64,000 bases of DNA from an uncultured Pedosphaera sp. Lineage in GTDB: Bacteria; Verrucomicrobiota; Verrucomicrobiia; Limisphaerales; Pedosphaeraceae. The translations under genes were made by a program, and so were the position numbers. The DNA lies in contig CAIXFN010000056.1 in the NCBI GenBank assembly GCA_903918755.1, positions 98,937 to 162,936 of the forward strand, read 5' to 3'. Below, in pieces: positions 9,312 to 17,129 of the stretch; position 1 is the first letter of the stretch; each line of letters begins with the position of its first letter. A model generated the notes under the pieces. That model saw only the letters and a program-made list of their open reading frames with translations. It ran no database searches and was not told the origin of the DNA.

Positions 9312-10295
9312 ATGACGCAAGCGCTGCCGACTGTGACCGTATTGATCGCCGCCCGCCCCCAGCAGGTGGAGGTCCTGGCCGTCAATGCCGCCCGGCGGCT
9401 GGATTATCCGGCGGACCGCCTGGAAATCATCGTGGCCCGCGGCAAGCAACCCTCGGTCCAGCGCAACACGGCGTTAAGGGCCGCCAAGGGCGACCTAATT
9501 TACTTCCTGGACGATGACTCCGAACCGCCCAAGGACGCCTTGCGTCGCGCCGTAACGACCTTTGCCGATCCCAGGGTGCAAATGCTGGGGGGACCGAATC
9601 TTTGTCCAGCAAGCGCCCCGGCCCTGGAACAGGTGTTCGCGGTGGTCCACGCCAGTTGGCTGGCTTTCGGTCCGAGCCGGGCGCGGTATGCGGCGGTGGG
9701 AAAAATCCGCCCCACCAGTGAGAAGGAACTCATCCTCTGCAACCTGATCGCGCGCCGGGCGGAAATGCTGGCACTCGGCGGCTTTGATGAAGCGCTGTAT
9801 CCGAACGAAGAAAACGCCCTGATGGACGAAATCCAAAAGCGGGACGGCCAACTGATCTACGACCCAGACTTGTATGTCCACCGGCGCCCCCGGCACAGCC
9901 TCGGGGCGTTTTGCAAAATGCTGCGGAATTACGGGCGGGGCCGGGCCGAGCAATTCCGTCTGCACAGCACCTGGGGATCCGCGCCCAATTTTGTGCCGCC
10001 GTTGTTCTGCGTTTACCTCCTGGTCTTCCCGGTGGTGGGTCTGCTGGGCCTACAGCACTGGTATCTCCTGCTCGCCCCGCTGAGCGCGTATTTTCTGGCC
10101 TTGTTGTTACAAACCGCGTTCCTGATCCCGGGGTATGGCTTGGTCAACAGCGTGGCCGCCCTGCCCTTGATGGCCTTGACGCACATCCTGTACGGCATCG
10201 GCTTTTGGAACGGCTTGTTCTTCACGTCCCTGAAGCCCGCGGGCGCCCGCCCCAAGGTGGAGGTGGTGCTGGAGCGCCTCAATGCGCTCGCATAA
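9312..10295 (+). CDS. Family 2 glycosyltransferase with C-terminal membrane segments
   Basis: A 327-residue protein; ATG 9312 opens directly on the GT2 nucleotide-sugar-binding strand (PTVTVLIAARPQ). The acidic metal-binding motif is FLDDDSEPP near residue 65. A conserved acceptor-site region follows (ALGGFDEALYPNEENALMDEIQ), with a basic stretch (DPDLYVHRRPRHSLGAF). The last third has about three hydrophobic helices (LFCVYLLVFPVVGLLGL; LSAYFLALLLQTAFLI; ALPLMALTHILYGIGFW), so the enzyme should sit in the cytoplasmic membrane. It probably transfers a sugar to a lipid-linked or polysaccharide acceptor; neither donor nor acceptor can be told from sequence. The GT-A domain is compact, and no glycan-synthesis cluster surrounds it. 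Confidence 0.88.
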   Translation: MTQALPTVTVLIAARPQQVEVLAVNAARRLDYPADRLEIIVARGKQPSVQRNTALRAAKGDLIYFLDDDSEPPKDALRRAVTTFADPRVQMLGGPNLCPASAPALEQVFAVVHASWLAFGPSRARYAAVGKIRPTSEKELILCNLIARRAEMLALGGFDEALYPNEENALMDEIQKRDGQLIYDPDLYVHRRPRHSLGAFCKMLRNYGRGRAEQFRLHSTWGSAPNFVPPLFCVYLLVFPVVGLLGLQHWYLLLAPLSAYFLALLLQTAFLIPGYGLVNSVAALPLMALTHILYGIGFWNGLFFTSLKPAGARPKVEVVLERLNALA

Positions 10296-10501
10296 GGGCA
10301 ATATTCTCACCCGCCGCAGATCCACCGCGCCCAGCCAACATCAACCGGTGCCGTAGCGCCGCCCATCGGAAATTGCCGCACGCAGGGCAATTATGGTTGA
10401 TTGACAGTAGAGTAACACATGGAGCAGGTTCAGAAGTACAGAAATGTGTTGTGCAAGCTGATCGCAAATCATTGAAGTCAGTTGCCTATGGCAAGCCCGG
10501 G

Positions 10502-10975
10502 ATGGCCCCACCTGGACTTGCCCAGGTGGTAGTTGGCTGGTTGGTGCTTGCGCTTTATCTGGGGTTTGGCATGCCCATCGGTTTATGCGCCGCATTGGTC
10601 GCTGGCTCCTTGGATTCAGCTCACCAAATTTACCTCAACCCCGGTCCCTACGGAGTGGAGTTGGTGCTGCATCACGACGAGCGGCTGGTGGATCACGAGC
10701 ACAGCCTGATCGCCCAAACCTTGACAGTTTTTGCGCTGCCACCGACCAAAGAGAGCCCGGATCACGTCATCCACTTTGGAACAACAGAGACGCTTTCATC
10801 GCGGTTACAAATATCCCCACCGCGGAGCAACCTGGCGGAGCGGGTTGTCACCGCTTGGCCGGGCCTCGGCAAGGCCACTTCCTTTGGCGAATTTAGCTTT
10901 ACCGACTTTGCCGGACCGCCGGACAACCAACGTGCGCAGCAACTGCGCCAGCGTTCGACCGTCATCCTGATTTGA
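10502..10975 (+). CDS. Small membrane-anchored protein of unknown function
   Basis: A 157-residue protein I do not recognise. ATG 10502 is the only sensible start: the same frame runs open far upstream into the glycosyltransferase gene, but there it reads as shadow sequence. One hydrophobic helix lies near residues 6-30 (VVVGWLVLALYLGFGMPIGLCAALVAG). A soluble part follows with a plausible mixed composition (LNPGPYGVELVLHHDERLVDHEHS; DHVIHFGTTETLSSR; TSFGEFSFTDFAG). Topology suggests a single anchor with an external domain. It sits between a glycosyltransferase and a secreted protein with no tight spacing to either, so context gives no function. It could be an artefact of a long open frame, but composition argues for a real gene. 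Confidence 0.6.
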   Translation: MAPPGLAQVVVGWLVLALYLGFGMPIGLCAALVAGSLDSAHQIYLNPGPYGVELVLHHDERLVDHEHSLIAQTLTVFALPPTKESPDHVIHFGTTETLSSRLQISPPRSNLAERVVTAWPGLGKATSFGEFSFTDFAGPPDNQRAQQLRQRSTVILI

Positions 10976-11103
10976 TCCCGCCAGCCCGGCGAGCCGCCGG
11001 GCGATAACGATCCCCAACTCACGACCTTGACGTGAACGGGAGCGCCTTGCCATTGCCGAACAAAGCCCCCTCATTCCCAAAAACAATTAACCAGCAAAAC
11101 AAC

Positions 11104-12891
11104 ATGAAAAAATCAATCAAATCCCATAAAATCAAAAATCCCTTGCGAATGTCGAACGTCCCCGCAGCCCTGACCAGCTTACTGGCGATTGGCGCATTGG
11201 CGCTGGCGAGCGGCAGCGCCAGTGCCAGCGTCGCCTATGGCAGCATCAACAACTTCGACACCGTCAACGACACGGGAGTTCCCTGTCATGGCTTTGAAAT
11301 CGAGTTGGATGACACCCGCAGCTCGGACATCACATACACCTACGACTACAACCACTATGGCACACCGAAATTCACTGAAATCACCACCTTTACGGCCGGG
11401 GCGTACCATACCAATTTGCTGGTGCGGTATGAAGCGATCTATACCAATACCGGTTGGTCCGCCTACACCGCCGTGCCCACCAATAACATCCCACCGACCC
11501 AAGGCCATGCCTTCACCAATCCATCCCTAAATTTTGGCGGGGAACACTTCGGCGTGGGGTATCGCAATCAGCCGAGCAAGGTCTATTATCATTGGCTGGT
11601 GGACAGTGGTTCGCATAGTTTGTCACTTGGGCCCCAAGTCAATGTCTCCACCCCGGTATTCACGTACAGCCCGCCGGTGGTGGCGGGTCCGCCGGCGCAA
11701 GTGGTGGCGGTCATCCCGGCACCGATTTTACCACCCAAAAATGAGTTCAGCGATGCGACCTGGGTGAAAGAAATCAGGACGACGTCGCACACGAATAGCG
11801 AAGTGAAACTCCGGCAGTTGGTGACCGCTGACACCAACAATCCGACGGGCAAGGACTGGCGCAACGGCGAGCCAGATGAAGTGGAAGTCGAATGGCAACT
11901 GTTGCAGATCGACTTTATGTCGTCGGACTACAATCCGACGAACGGGGTGGGCGGGATGAACGGCAAGCTGGCCGGAGCGGGGCAGAATCTCGGCCATAGC
12001 GATGATGTCGTCACGCGGCGTTACGAATATTACGCTTACGTCGGCCCCTACGATGACGCTTCGGAACCGCCCACGCACGAGGCCTTGGTGGAAACCGTGG
12101 CGAAAGATGGCATTCACGGGACGGGCAGCAATTCGAACAAGGTGGTAGTGGGCAAATTCCTGGGCGCGCAAATGTCGGCCATGGCCGCCGCCGCGCCGAT
12201 CGGATTGATTGATCACCTGGGGGATGGCGAAGTCGGGCTGGCGTATCCCACGCGCAGCGTCGTCATCGCGGGCGGCACCAATTTCACCACCACGAGTTCC
12301 GGCGCCTTGCCCGCCGGGATGGCCTTCGATCCCATCTCCGGCCAGGTCTACGGAACGCCTTACGAATCCGGAGTGTTCATTTTCAAAGTGAGTGCCACCT
12401 CCAGCAATAACCCGGTAGTCACCAAAACCTATCCCTTCATGGTGGGAGCGGGGGCCATTCTGACACCGCACAGCGCCGTGGATACGGCGGTCTCGCCCCC
12501 GGGCGCCGGCACCACGTCCGGTGATGGCGTTTACACCAATGGCACCACCGCAACCGTCATGGCCACCCCGAATCCGGGCTTTGGTTTCGCGAATTGGACA
12601 GACAACGGCGCCGTGGTCAGCACCTCACCCAGTTATCGGTTCACGAATACGGTCAACCGCTCACTGGTGGCCAATTTCGGCCCGCTGCTCGGCCTGCCGA
12701 CGGTGCAGGCCCACACGCTCACGCTCGCCTGGCTGACCAATTTCAGCGGCTACGTGTTGCAGCAAAAATCGGATTTGCGAACAACCAACTGGGTGAGCGT
12801 GACCAATCCGGTTTCGGTGGTGGGCACAAATTGGCAGGTCAACCTTCCGACCACGAACAAAATCGGGATCTTCCGGTTGCGGCATCCCTGA
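11104..12891 (+). CDS. Secreted protein with putative Ig domain, InlB-type B-repeat-like domain and FYR-P-type C-terminus
   Basis: A 595-residue exported protein. ATG 11104 is chosen because it starts a lysine-rich n-region followed by a hydrophobic core (ALTSLLAIGALALASGSASA). The first 330 residues after the signal are not recognised. At about residues 385-440 there is a putative Ig/cadherin-like domain of the He_PIG kind (GALPAGMAFDPISGQVYGTP). At about 450-530 follows a divergent InlB B-repeat-like segment (NGTTATVMATPNPGFGFANW, SLVANFGP). The last 60 residues (GYVLQQKSDLRTTNW, ending IFRLRHP) match the C-terminal pattern shared by four other exported proteins here. Probably a cell-surface or extracellular structural protein; no catalytic signature was seen. 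Confidence 0.85.
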   Translation: MKKSIKSHKIKNPLRMSNVPAALTSLLAIGALALASGSASASVAYGSINNFDTVNDTGVPCHGFEIELDDTRSSDITYTYDYNHYGTPKFTEITTFTAGAYHTNLLVRYEAIYTNTGWSAYTAVPTNNIPPTQGHAFTNPSLNFGGEHFGVGYRNQPSKVYYHWLVDSGSHSLSLGPQVNVSTPVFTYSPPVVAGPPAQVVAVIPAPILPPKNEFSDATWVKEIRTTSHTNSEVKLRQLVTADTNNPTGKDWRNGEPDEVEVEWQLLQIDFMSSDYNPTNGVGGMNGKLAGAGQNLGHSDDVVTRRYEYYAYVGPYDDASEPPTHEALVETVAKDGIHGTGSNSNKVVVGKFLGAQMSAMAAAAPIGLIDHLGDGEVGLAYPTRSVVIAGGTNFTTTSSGALPAGMAFDPISGQVYGTPYESGVFIFKVSATSSNNPVVTKTYPFMVGAGAILTPHSAVDTAVSPPGAGTTSGDGVYTNGTTATVMATPNPGFGFANWTDNGAVVSTSPSYRFTNTVNRSLVANFGPLLGLPTVQAHTLTLAWLTNFSGYVLQQKSDLRTTNWVSVTNPVSVVGTNWQVNLPTTNKIGIFRLRHP

Positions 12892-13192
12892 GCGGGGCGT
12901 GTTGCTGCGGGAGTGGTTGCGAAGGACGCGAGGTGCGCGCGCGCGCGGGCGGGCGGGACGGAAGTCCGGCGCGGCGCGGCCGCGCGGATCGGATAACGCG
13001 ATTTGCCCCATGGGGGCGTACCCCCCATAGCGCAAACCGCAAGGAACGTGGTAAATGGGCCCTTCCCACTGGGGGATTCCGGCCAGGGGTCGGGGCAATG
13101 AACAATCCACGTTGGAAAATTCGCCAGTCGCGGGACTTGGTGGGGCGAATTTTGATGAGGTTGGGCACGGTAATATCCAGAAAGAGATTCCA
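12892..13192. other. Intergenic region with GC-repeat and hairpin
   Basis: No gene is seen here. It contains a run of alternating GC near 12940-12950 and a hairpin in which ATGGGGG (13010-13016) pairs with CCCCCAT (13022-13028) around a five-base loop. The hairpin could end transcription of the upstream secreted-protein gene, but no T-run follows. The monooxygenase start at 13193 is preceded by AAAGAG, a weak ribosome-binding site. Confidence 0.5.
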
Positions 13193-14476
13193 ATGAAACG
13201 ACATGAGCAAACTGAAGTATTGGTGGTGGGAGCGGGCCCGGTGGGAATGTTCACGGCCCTGCGTCTGGCGGAAAACGGTATCGGTGTGCAATTGATCGAC
13301 CAGGAAGCCGGTACCGCCAGTCGCAGTTTCGCCTGCGCCCTGCATTCGCGCACGCTGCAGCTGTTGAATGAGGTGGGCCTGGCAAATGAGGTGATCCAAT
13401 TGGGCAATCGCATTGATAAACTGGCTTTCTATGACGGGTCCCGAAGGCAGGCTGAGATTGACCTGTCGCAACTGCCGCTGGAGTTTCCTTACATCCTGGT
13501 TCTGGAGCAAAATGTGCTCGAAAACCTGCTGGAGAAAAAACTCCAAGAGCGAGCCGGACTGCGGGTGCTCTGGAATCACCGATTTTCCGACCTGGCCATG
13601 AAAGCGGAAGGAGTCAGCGCTGCAATCGATGAACTAGCCATGTCCGGCAAAGGTTACGGCGTGGCGGATTTTGACATGATGGTCAAAAAGACGGCCACGC
13701 TCGGGGTTGAATTCCTGGTGGGCGCCGATGGACCCGGATCGGTGGTCCGACAACGCCTCGGCATCGAATCCGAGCGTAGCGGAACCGCCCAGATGTTTGT
13801 GGTTTACGAATTTGAAACGGAGTCCAAACTCGCGCAGGAAGTGAGCATTGTGCTGGAGGAAGATAAAGTGTGCGTGCTGTGGCCGTTTGGTGAAAACCGG
13901 GGCCGTTGGAGTTTCCAGTGGCAGCCGGCGGACGGGCCCGCTGATTTTCCGCCGAAGGACCGCAATCACTTAAGGAGCACGGGAAATTTTGACACCGATC
14001 CGATCCGGGAAAACCTGCGGCAACGGCTCCAGGAGCACGCGCCCTGGTTTCAGAGCGGCATCAAGGAGATTACGTGGGCCACCACCATCCAGTTTGAACA
14101 TCGACGGGCCAAGCAATTTGGCCGGGATCGCGCCTGGCTGGTGGGGGATGCCGCGCACCAGACGGGGCCGATAGGCGTTCAGAGCATGAACGTGGGGTTT
14201 CGCGAAGGCGCTGATCTCACGGACAAACTCACCCAGATCCTCGGGGAAATGGGCTCCCACGAATTGCTGGCGACCTACAATCGCGAACACCGGAGGGAAT
14301 GGGAGCAAATGCTTGATGGCGCAAACGGCGCCCCGGCGGCCGCCGGGATGGGTGAATGGGCCAACGCGCAAAGCGCGCGAATCCGGGAATGCGTGCCCGC
14401 CTCCGGACGGGAACTCACTTTGCTCCTGCACCAACTGGGATGCGAATTCGCACCTACGGAAACGCCGTCACTTTGA
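13193..14476 (+). CDS. FAD-dependent monooxygenase (PHBH/FAD_binding_3 type)
   Basis: A 427-residue flavoprotein of the aromatic hydroxylase family. The start ATG 13193 precedes the Rossmann motif (VLVVGAGPVGMFTALRLAENG at about residues 9-29); the longer frame from 13055 adds non-protein-like sequence. The DG motif appears as FLVGADGPGSVVRQRLGI near residue 180. The second FAD-binding motif is AWLVGDAAHQTGPIG near residue 315, followed by MNVGFREGADL. These support NAD(P)H-dependent hydroxylation of an aromatic or quinone-like substrate in the cytoplasm. Canonical members have GDAAH..PP.GG.G, so the TGPIGVQS here is a variant. It precedes a membrane protein and two cation ATPases, but no pathway partner is present; the substrate is unknown. 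Confidence 0.88.
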   Translation: MKRHEQTEVLVVGAGPVGMFTALRLAENGIGVQLIDQEAGTASRSFACALHSRTLQLLNEVGLANEVIQLGNRIDKLAFYDGSRRQAEIDLSQLPLEFPYILVLEQNVLENLLEKKLQERAGLRVLWNHRFSDLAMKAEGVSAAIDELAMSGKGYGVADFDMMVKKTATLGVEFLVGADGPGSVVRQRLGIESERSGTAQMFVVYEFETESKLAQEVSIVLEEDKVCVLWPFGENRGRWSFQWQPADGPADFPPKDRNHLRSTGNFDTDPIRENLRQRLQEHAPWFQSGIKEITWATTIQFEHRRAKQFGRDRAWLVGDAAHQTGPIGVQSMNVGFREGADLTDKLTQILGEMGSHELLATYNREHRREWEQMLDGANGAPAAAGMGEWANAQSARIRECVPASGRELTLLLHQLGCEFAPTETPSL

Positions 14477-14523
14477 TGGCATCACCAGAATTGAGACAAA
14501 TCAAGAACCAATAATAGAAAGCC

Positions 14524-15006
14524 ATGAACCTAACACATCTCCATCTCCTAATGAACCACGCCCCGGTCCTGGGGACTATCTTTGGCCTGGGCCTCCTCCT
14601 CTTCAGCTTTTGGCGGAAGAGCGAGGAATTGAAAAACACCGCCTTGGGGGTATTTGTCATCTGCGCCATCCTGGCCGTGCCGGTTTACATTACGGGCGAA
14701 CCCGCGGAGGGTCTGGTCAAAGGGTTGCCGGGTGTTTCCGCGGCCCTGATGGAACAACATGAAGAAGCGGCGGGGGTCGCGTTGACGAGCGTGATCGTGC
14801 TGGGCGTGGCGGCAATCGCCCGATTCCTCCTGTTCCGTCGCGGCAAAATGGTGCCGGGCTGGTTCGGGGCCCTCATGCTCGTTGGCGCATTGACGGTTTG
14901 CGGAATGATGGCGTGGACGGCGAATCTGGGGGGCCAAATCCGGCACTCGGAAATTCGCTCCAATACCGGCCAACCGACCTTGACGGGTAGCCAAGACAAA
15001 GATTAG
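14524..15006 (+). CDS. Four-helix membrane protein (DUF2231-like)
   Basis: A 160-residue integral membrane protein. The start has the phrase [19 protein letters not shown], then four hydrophobic helices at about residues 13-30, 38-57, 83-103 and 112-132. The N-terminal His-rich [10 protein letters not shown] and the overall layout recall DUF2231-type predicted membrane proteins, some of which are heme-associated; that link is an inference. The tail is hydrophilic. AGAAAG-like sequence lies just upstream of the ATG. It lies 47 bases after the monooxygenase and 137 bases before the P1B ATPase, so it may belong to the same transcription unit. Confidence 0.75.
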   Translation: MNLTHLHLLMNHAPVLGTIFGLGLLLFSFWRKSEELKNTALGVFVICAILAVPVYITGEPAEGLVKGLPGVSAALMEQHEEAAGVALTSVIVLGVAAIARFLLFRRGKMVPGWFGALMLVGALTVCGMMAWTANLGGQIRHSEIRSNTGQPTLTGSQDKD

Positions 15007-15143
15007 TTGAGCACTATGAGGAACTCCGTTCACCAAGACTGCGCAGAACCGGGGGCAGCAGTGGCAATTACCCCGCCGCCATTAGTCGAGCACGAGGATT
15101 TTGCCCGCGGCGGCAGTCCTGCCCATCCACGCGAAACCGAACT

Positions 15144-17093
15144 ATGAACACCACCTTGGAAAGACCGCCCGTCAGCCCGCCGAAAAATTCGGCGAAACCG
15201 CAGGAAACCGCGGAACCGCCGGTGGCGCAGGCGTGGTATTCCCCGAGTCGGCTCTGGCAGCGCAAGACGACCATCATCGCGGCGCTTTCCCTGCTGGCCA
15301 TTCTCCTGCACCTAGTGCTCCGCTTTGGCTTCCGGTCCACAGCAGCCGTTTCCAATCTGCCCTTGCTGGCCATCCTGGCCAGCGGAGGCTTGCCCCTGCT
15401 CTACGAACTGGGGCGCAAGGTGTGGAAGCGGGAATTCGGATCGGATTTGTTGGGCGGCATTTCGATCATCACCTCGGTCTTGCTGGGCGAATACCTGGCT
15501 GGTTCCATCATTGTGCTGATGCTCTCCGGGGGCGAAGCCTTGGAGAGCTACGCCCTGCGCAGCGCCTCGTCGGTGCTGGCGGCGCTGGCCAAACGCATGC
15601 CTTCCATCGCGCACCGGAAGCAGGAAGCGGAAATCGTGGACGTGGCACTGAGTGAGGTGGCGGTGGGCGACACCCTGGTGATTTACCCGCATGATATCTG
15701 CCCGGTGGACGGCGTTGTCATCGAAGGCCATGGCATGATGGACGAGTCGTATCTGACCGGCGAGCCCTTCAAAATCACCAAGACCACCGGTTCGACGGTC
15801 ATTTCCGGGGCGATCAACGGGGAAACCGTCTTGACCATCCACGCAACGCAGTGCGCGGCCGATTCACGCTACGCGAAGATCATGGAAGTCATGCGGGAAT
15901 CCGAGGCCAAGCGGCCACAATTGCGGCGGTTGGGGGATCAATTGGGCGCCATTTACACGCCCGTGGCGCTGACGGTCGCCATTCTCGCCTGGATTTTTAG
16001 CGGAGAATCCATCCGGTTTCTGGCGGTGTTGGTCATCGCGACCCCCTGCCCGCTCCTGCTCGCGATACCGATCGCCATTATTGGCTCGATTTCCCTGTGC
16101 GCCCGCCGGGCGATCATTGTGAAGAGCCCGGTGGTGCTGGAACAGATCGCCGAATGTCGCACCGCCATTTTCGACAAGACCGGGACACTGACCTACGGCG
16201 AGCCAAAGTTAACGGAGCAACTGCCCGCTCCCGGTTTCGATCAAAAGGAGGTCCTGACCTTGGTGGCGAGTCTGGAGCGTTATTCCAAGCATCCGCTGGC
16301 CCGCGCAATTCTCGGCGCAGCGAAGGAAGCCAAGATTCAACTGCCCGAGGCCACCGAAGTGGGTGAACAACCGGGCCAGGGCTTGCGCGGAGTCGTTGCC
16401 GGCCACGCCGTCATGATTACGAGTCGCAATAAATGGCTGGCGCAGAAAGGCGCGGACGGCTCCCTCCTACCCCCGATCGCCGGCGGGTTGGAGTGCGTAG
16501 TGGTCATTGATCAGCGTTACGCGGCGGCTTTGCGTTTTCGCGATGCGCCGCGCGCGGAGAGCCGCTCGTTCGTGAAGCATCTGGGTCCGAAACATCGATT
16601 CGAGCGCGTCATGATTGTCTCGGGAGATCGGGAGTCCGAGGTCCATTACCTCGCGGAACAAGTCGGCATCACAGAAATCCACGCGCAGCAGACTCCCGAG
16701 CAAAAGCTCGCCCTCGTCCGGGCTGAGACCGCGAAAGCGAAGACGCTTTATGTGGGCGACGGCATCAATGATGCCCCCGCCATGATGGCGGCGACCGTCG
16801 GGATGGCCATCGGTCAAAACAGCGATGTGACGGCGGAAGCGGCGGGGGTTGTGATCATGGATAACTCGCTGTTGAAGGTGGACGAGTTCATGCACATCAG
16901 CCGGCGCATGCGAATCATCGCGCTCCAGAGCGCGGTGGGCGGTATGGCGTTGAGCGTCATCGGCATGGTTTTCGCGGCCACCGGACACCTGAACCCGGTC
17001 GCCGGCGCCATCACCCAGGAGATCATCGACGTGCTGGCGGTACTGAATGCCTTGCGGGCCGCGTTTCCACCCCGGGTGATGCATGATGCCTAA
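15144..17093 (+). CDS. P1B-type heavy-metal translocating ATPase with TPCP motif
   Basis: A 649-residue P-type ATPase that moves a metal ion across the cytoplasmic membrane using ATP. The phosphorylated aspartate is D344 in [12 protein letters not shown]. The hinge motif is [10 protein letters not shown] at 538. The actuator motif is ESYLTGEP near residue 200. The membrane metal-site motif is TPCP at 300-303, in place of the CPC of copper and zinc/cadmium pumps. It has the HP dipeptide of P1B ATPases ([10 protein letters not shown]). There is no N-terminal HMA or His-rich metal-binding domain; the first 30 residues are proline- and lysine-rich. TPC-type pumps have been linked to Ni, Co or Fe export, but ion choice here is an inference. 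It is followed by a second P-type ATPase 36 bases on. Confidence 0.93.
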   Translation: MNTTLERPPVSPPKNSAKPQETAEPPVAQAWYSPSRLWQRKTTIIAALSLLAILLHLVLRFGFRSTAAVSNLPLLAILASGGLPLLYELGRKVWKREFGSDLLGGISIITSVLLGEYLAGSIIVLMLSGGEALESYALRSASSVLAALAKRMPSIAHRKQEAEIVDVALSEVAVGDTLVIYPHDICPVDGVVIEGHGMMDESYLTGEPFKITKTTGSTVISGAINGETVLTIHATQCAADSRYAKIMEVMRESEAKRPQLRRLGDQLGAIYTPVALTVAILAWIFSGESIRFLAVLVIATPCPLLLAIPIAIIGSISLCARRAIIVKSPVVLEQIAECRTAIFDKTGTLTYGEPKLTEQLPAPGFDQKEVLTLVASLERYSKHPLARAILGAAKEAKIQLPEATEVGEQPGQGLRGVVAGHAVMITSRNKWLAQKGADGSLLPPIAGGLECVVVIDQRYAAALRFRDAPRAESRSFVKHLGPKHRFERVMIVSGDRESEVHYLAEQVGITEIHAQQTPEQKLALVRAETAKAKTLYVGDGINDAPAMMAATVGMAIGQNSDVTAEAAGVVIMDNSLLKVDEFMHISRRMRIIALQSAVGGMALSVIGMVFAATGHLNPVAGAITQEIIDVLAVLNALRAAFPPRVMHDA

Positions 17094-17129
17094 CCAGACC
17101 AGAGGCATGCGGAAGGATACAACCCCGGC

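Noticed and set aside
10401..10406. TTGACA as promoter of the gene at 10502
   Set aside because: No -10-like hexamer is found at 15-19 bases, so a promoter cannot be supported.
9911..10501. Upstream extension of the small membrane protein into the glycosyltransferase gene
   Set aside because: It overlaps the glycosyltransferase in another frame and reads as Pro/Arg/Gly-rich shadow; the protein-like part begins at 10502.
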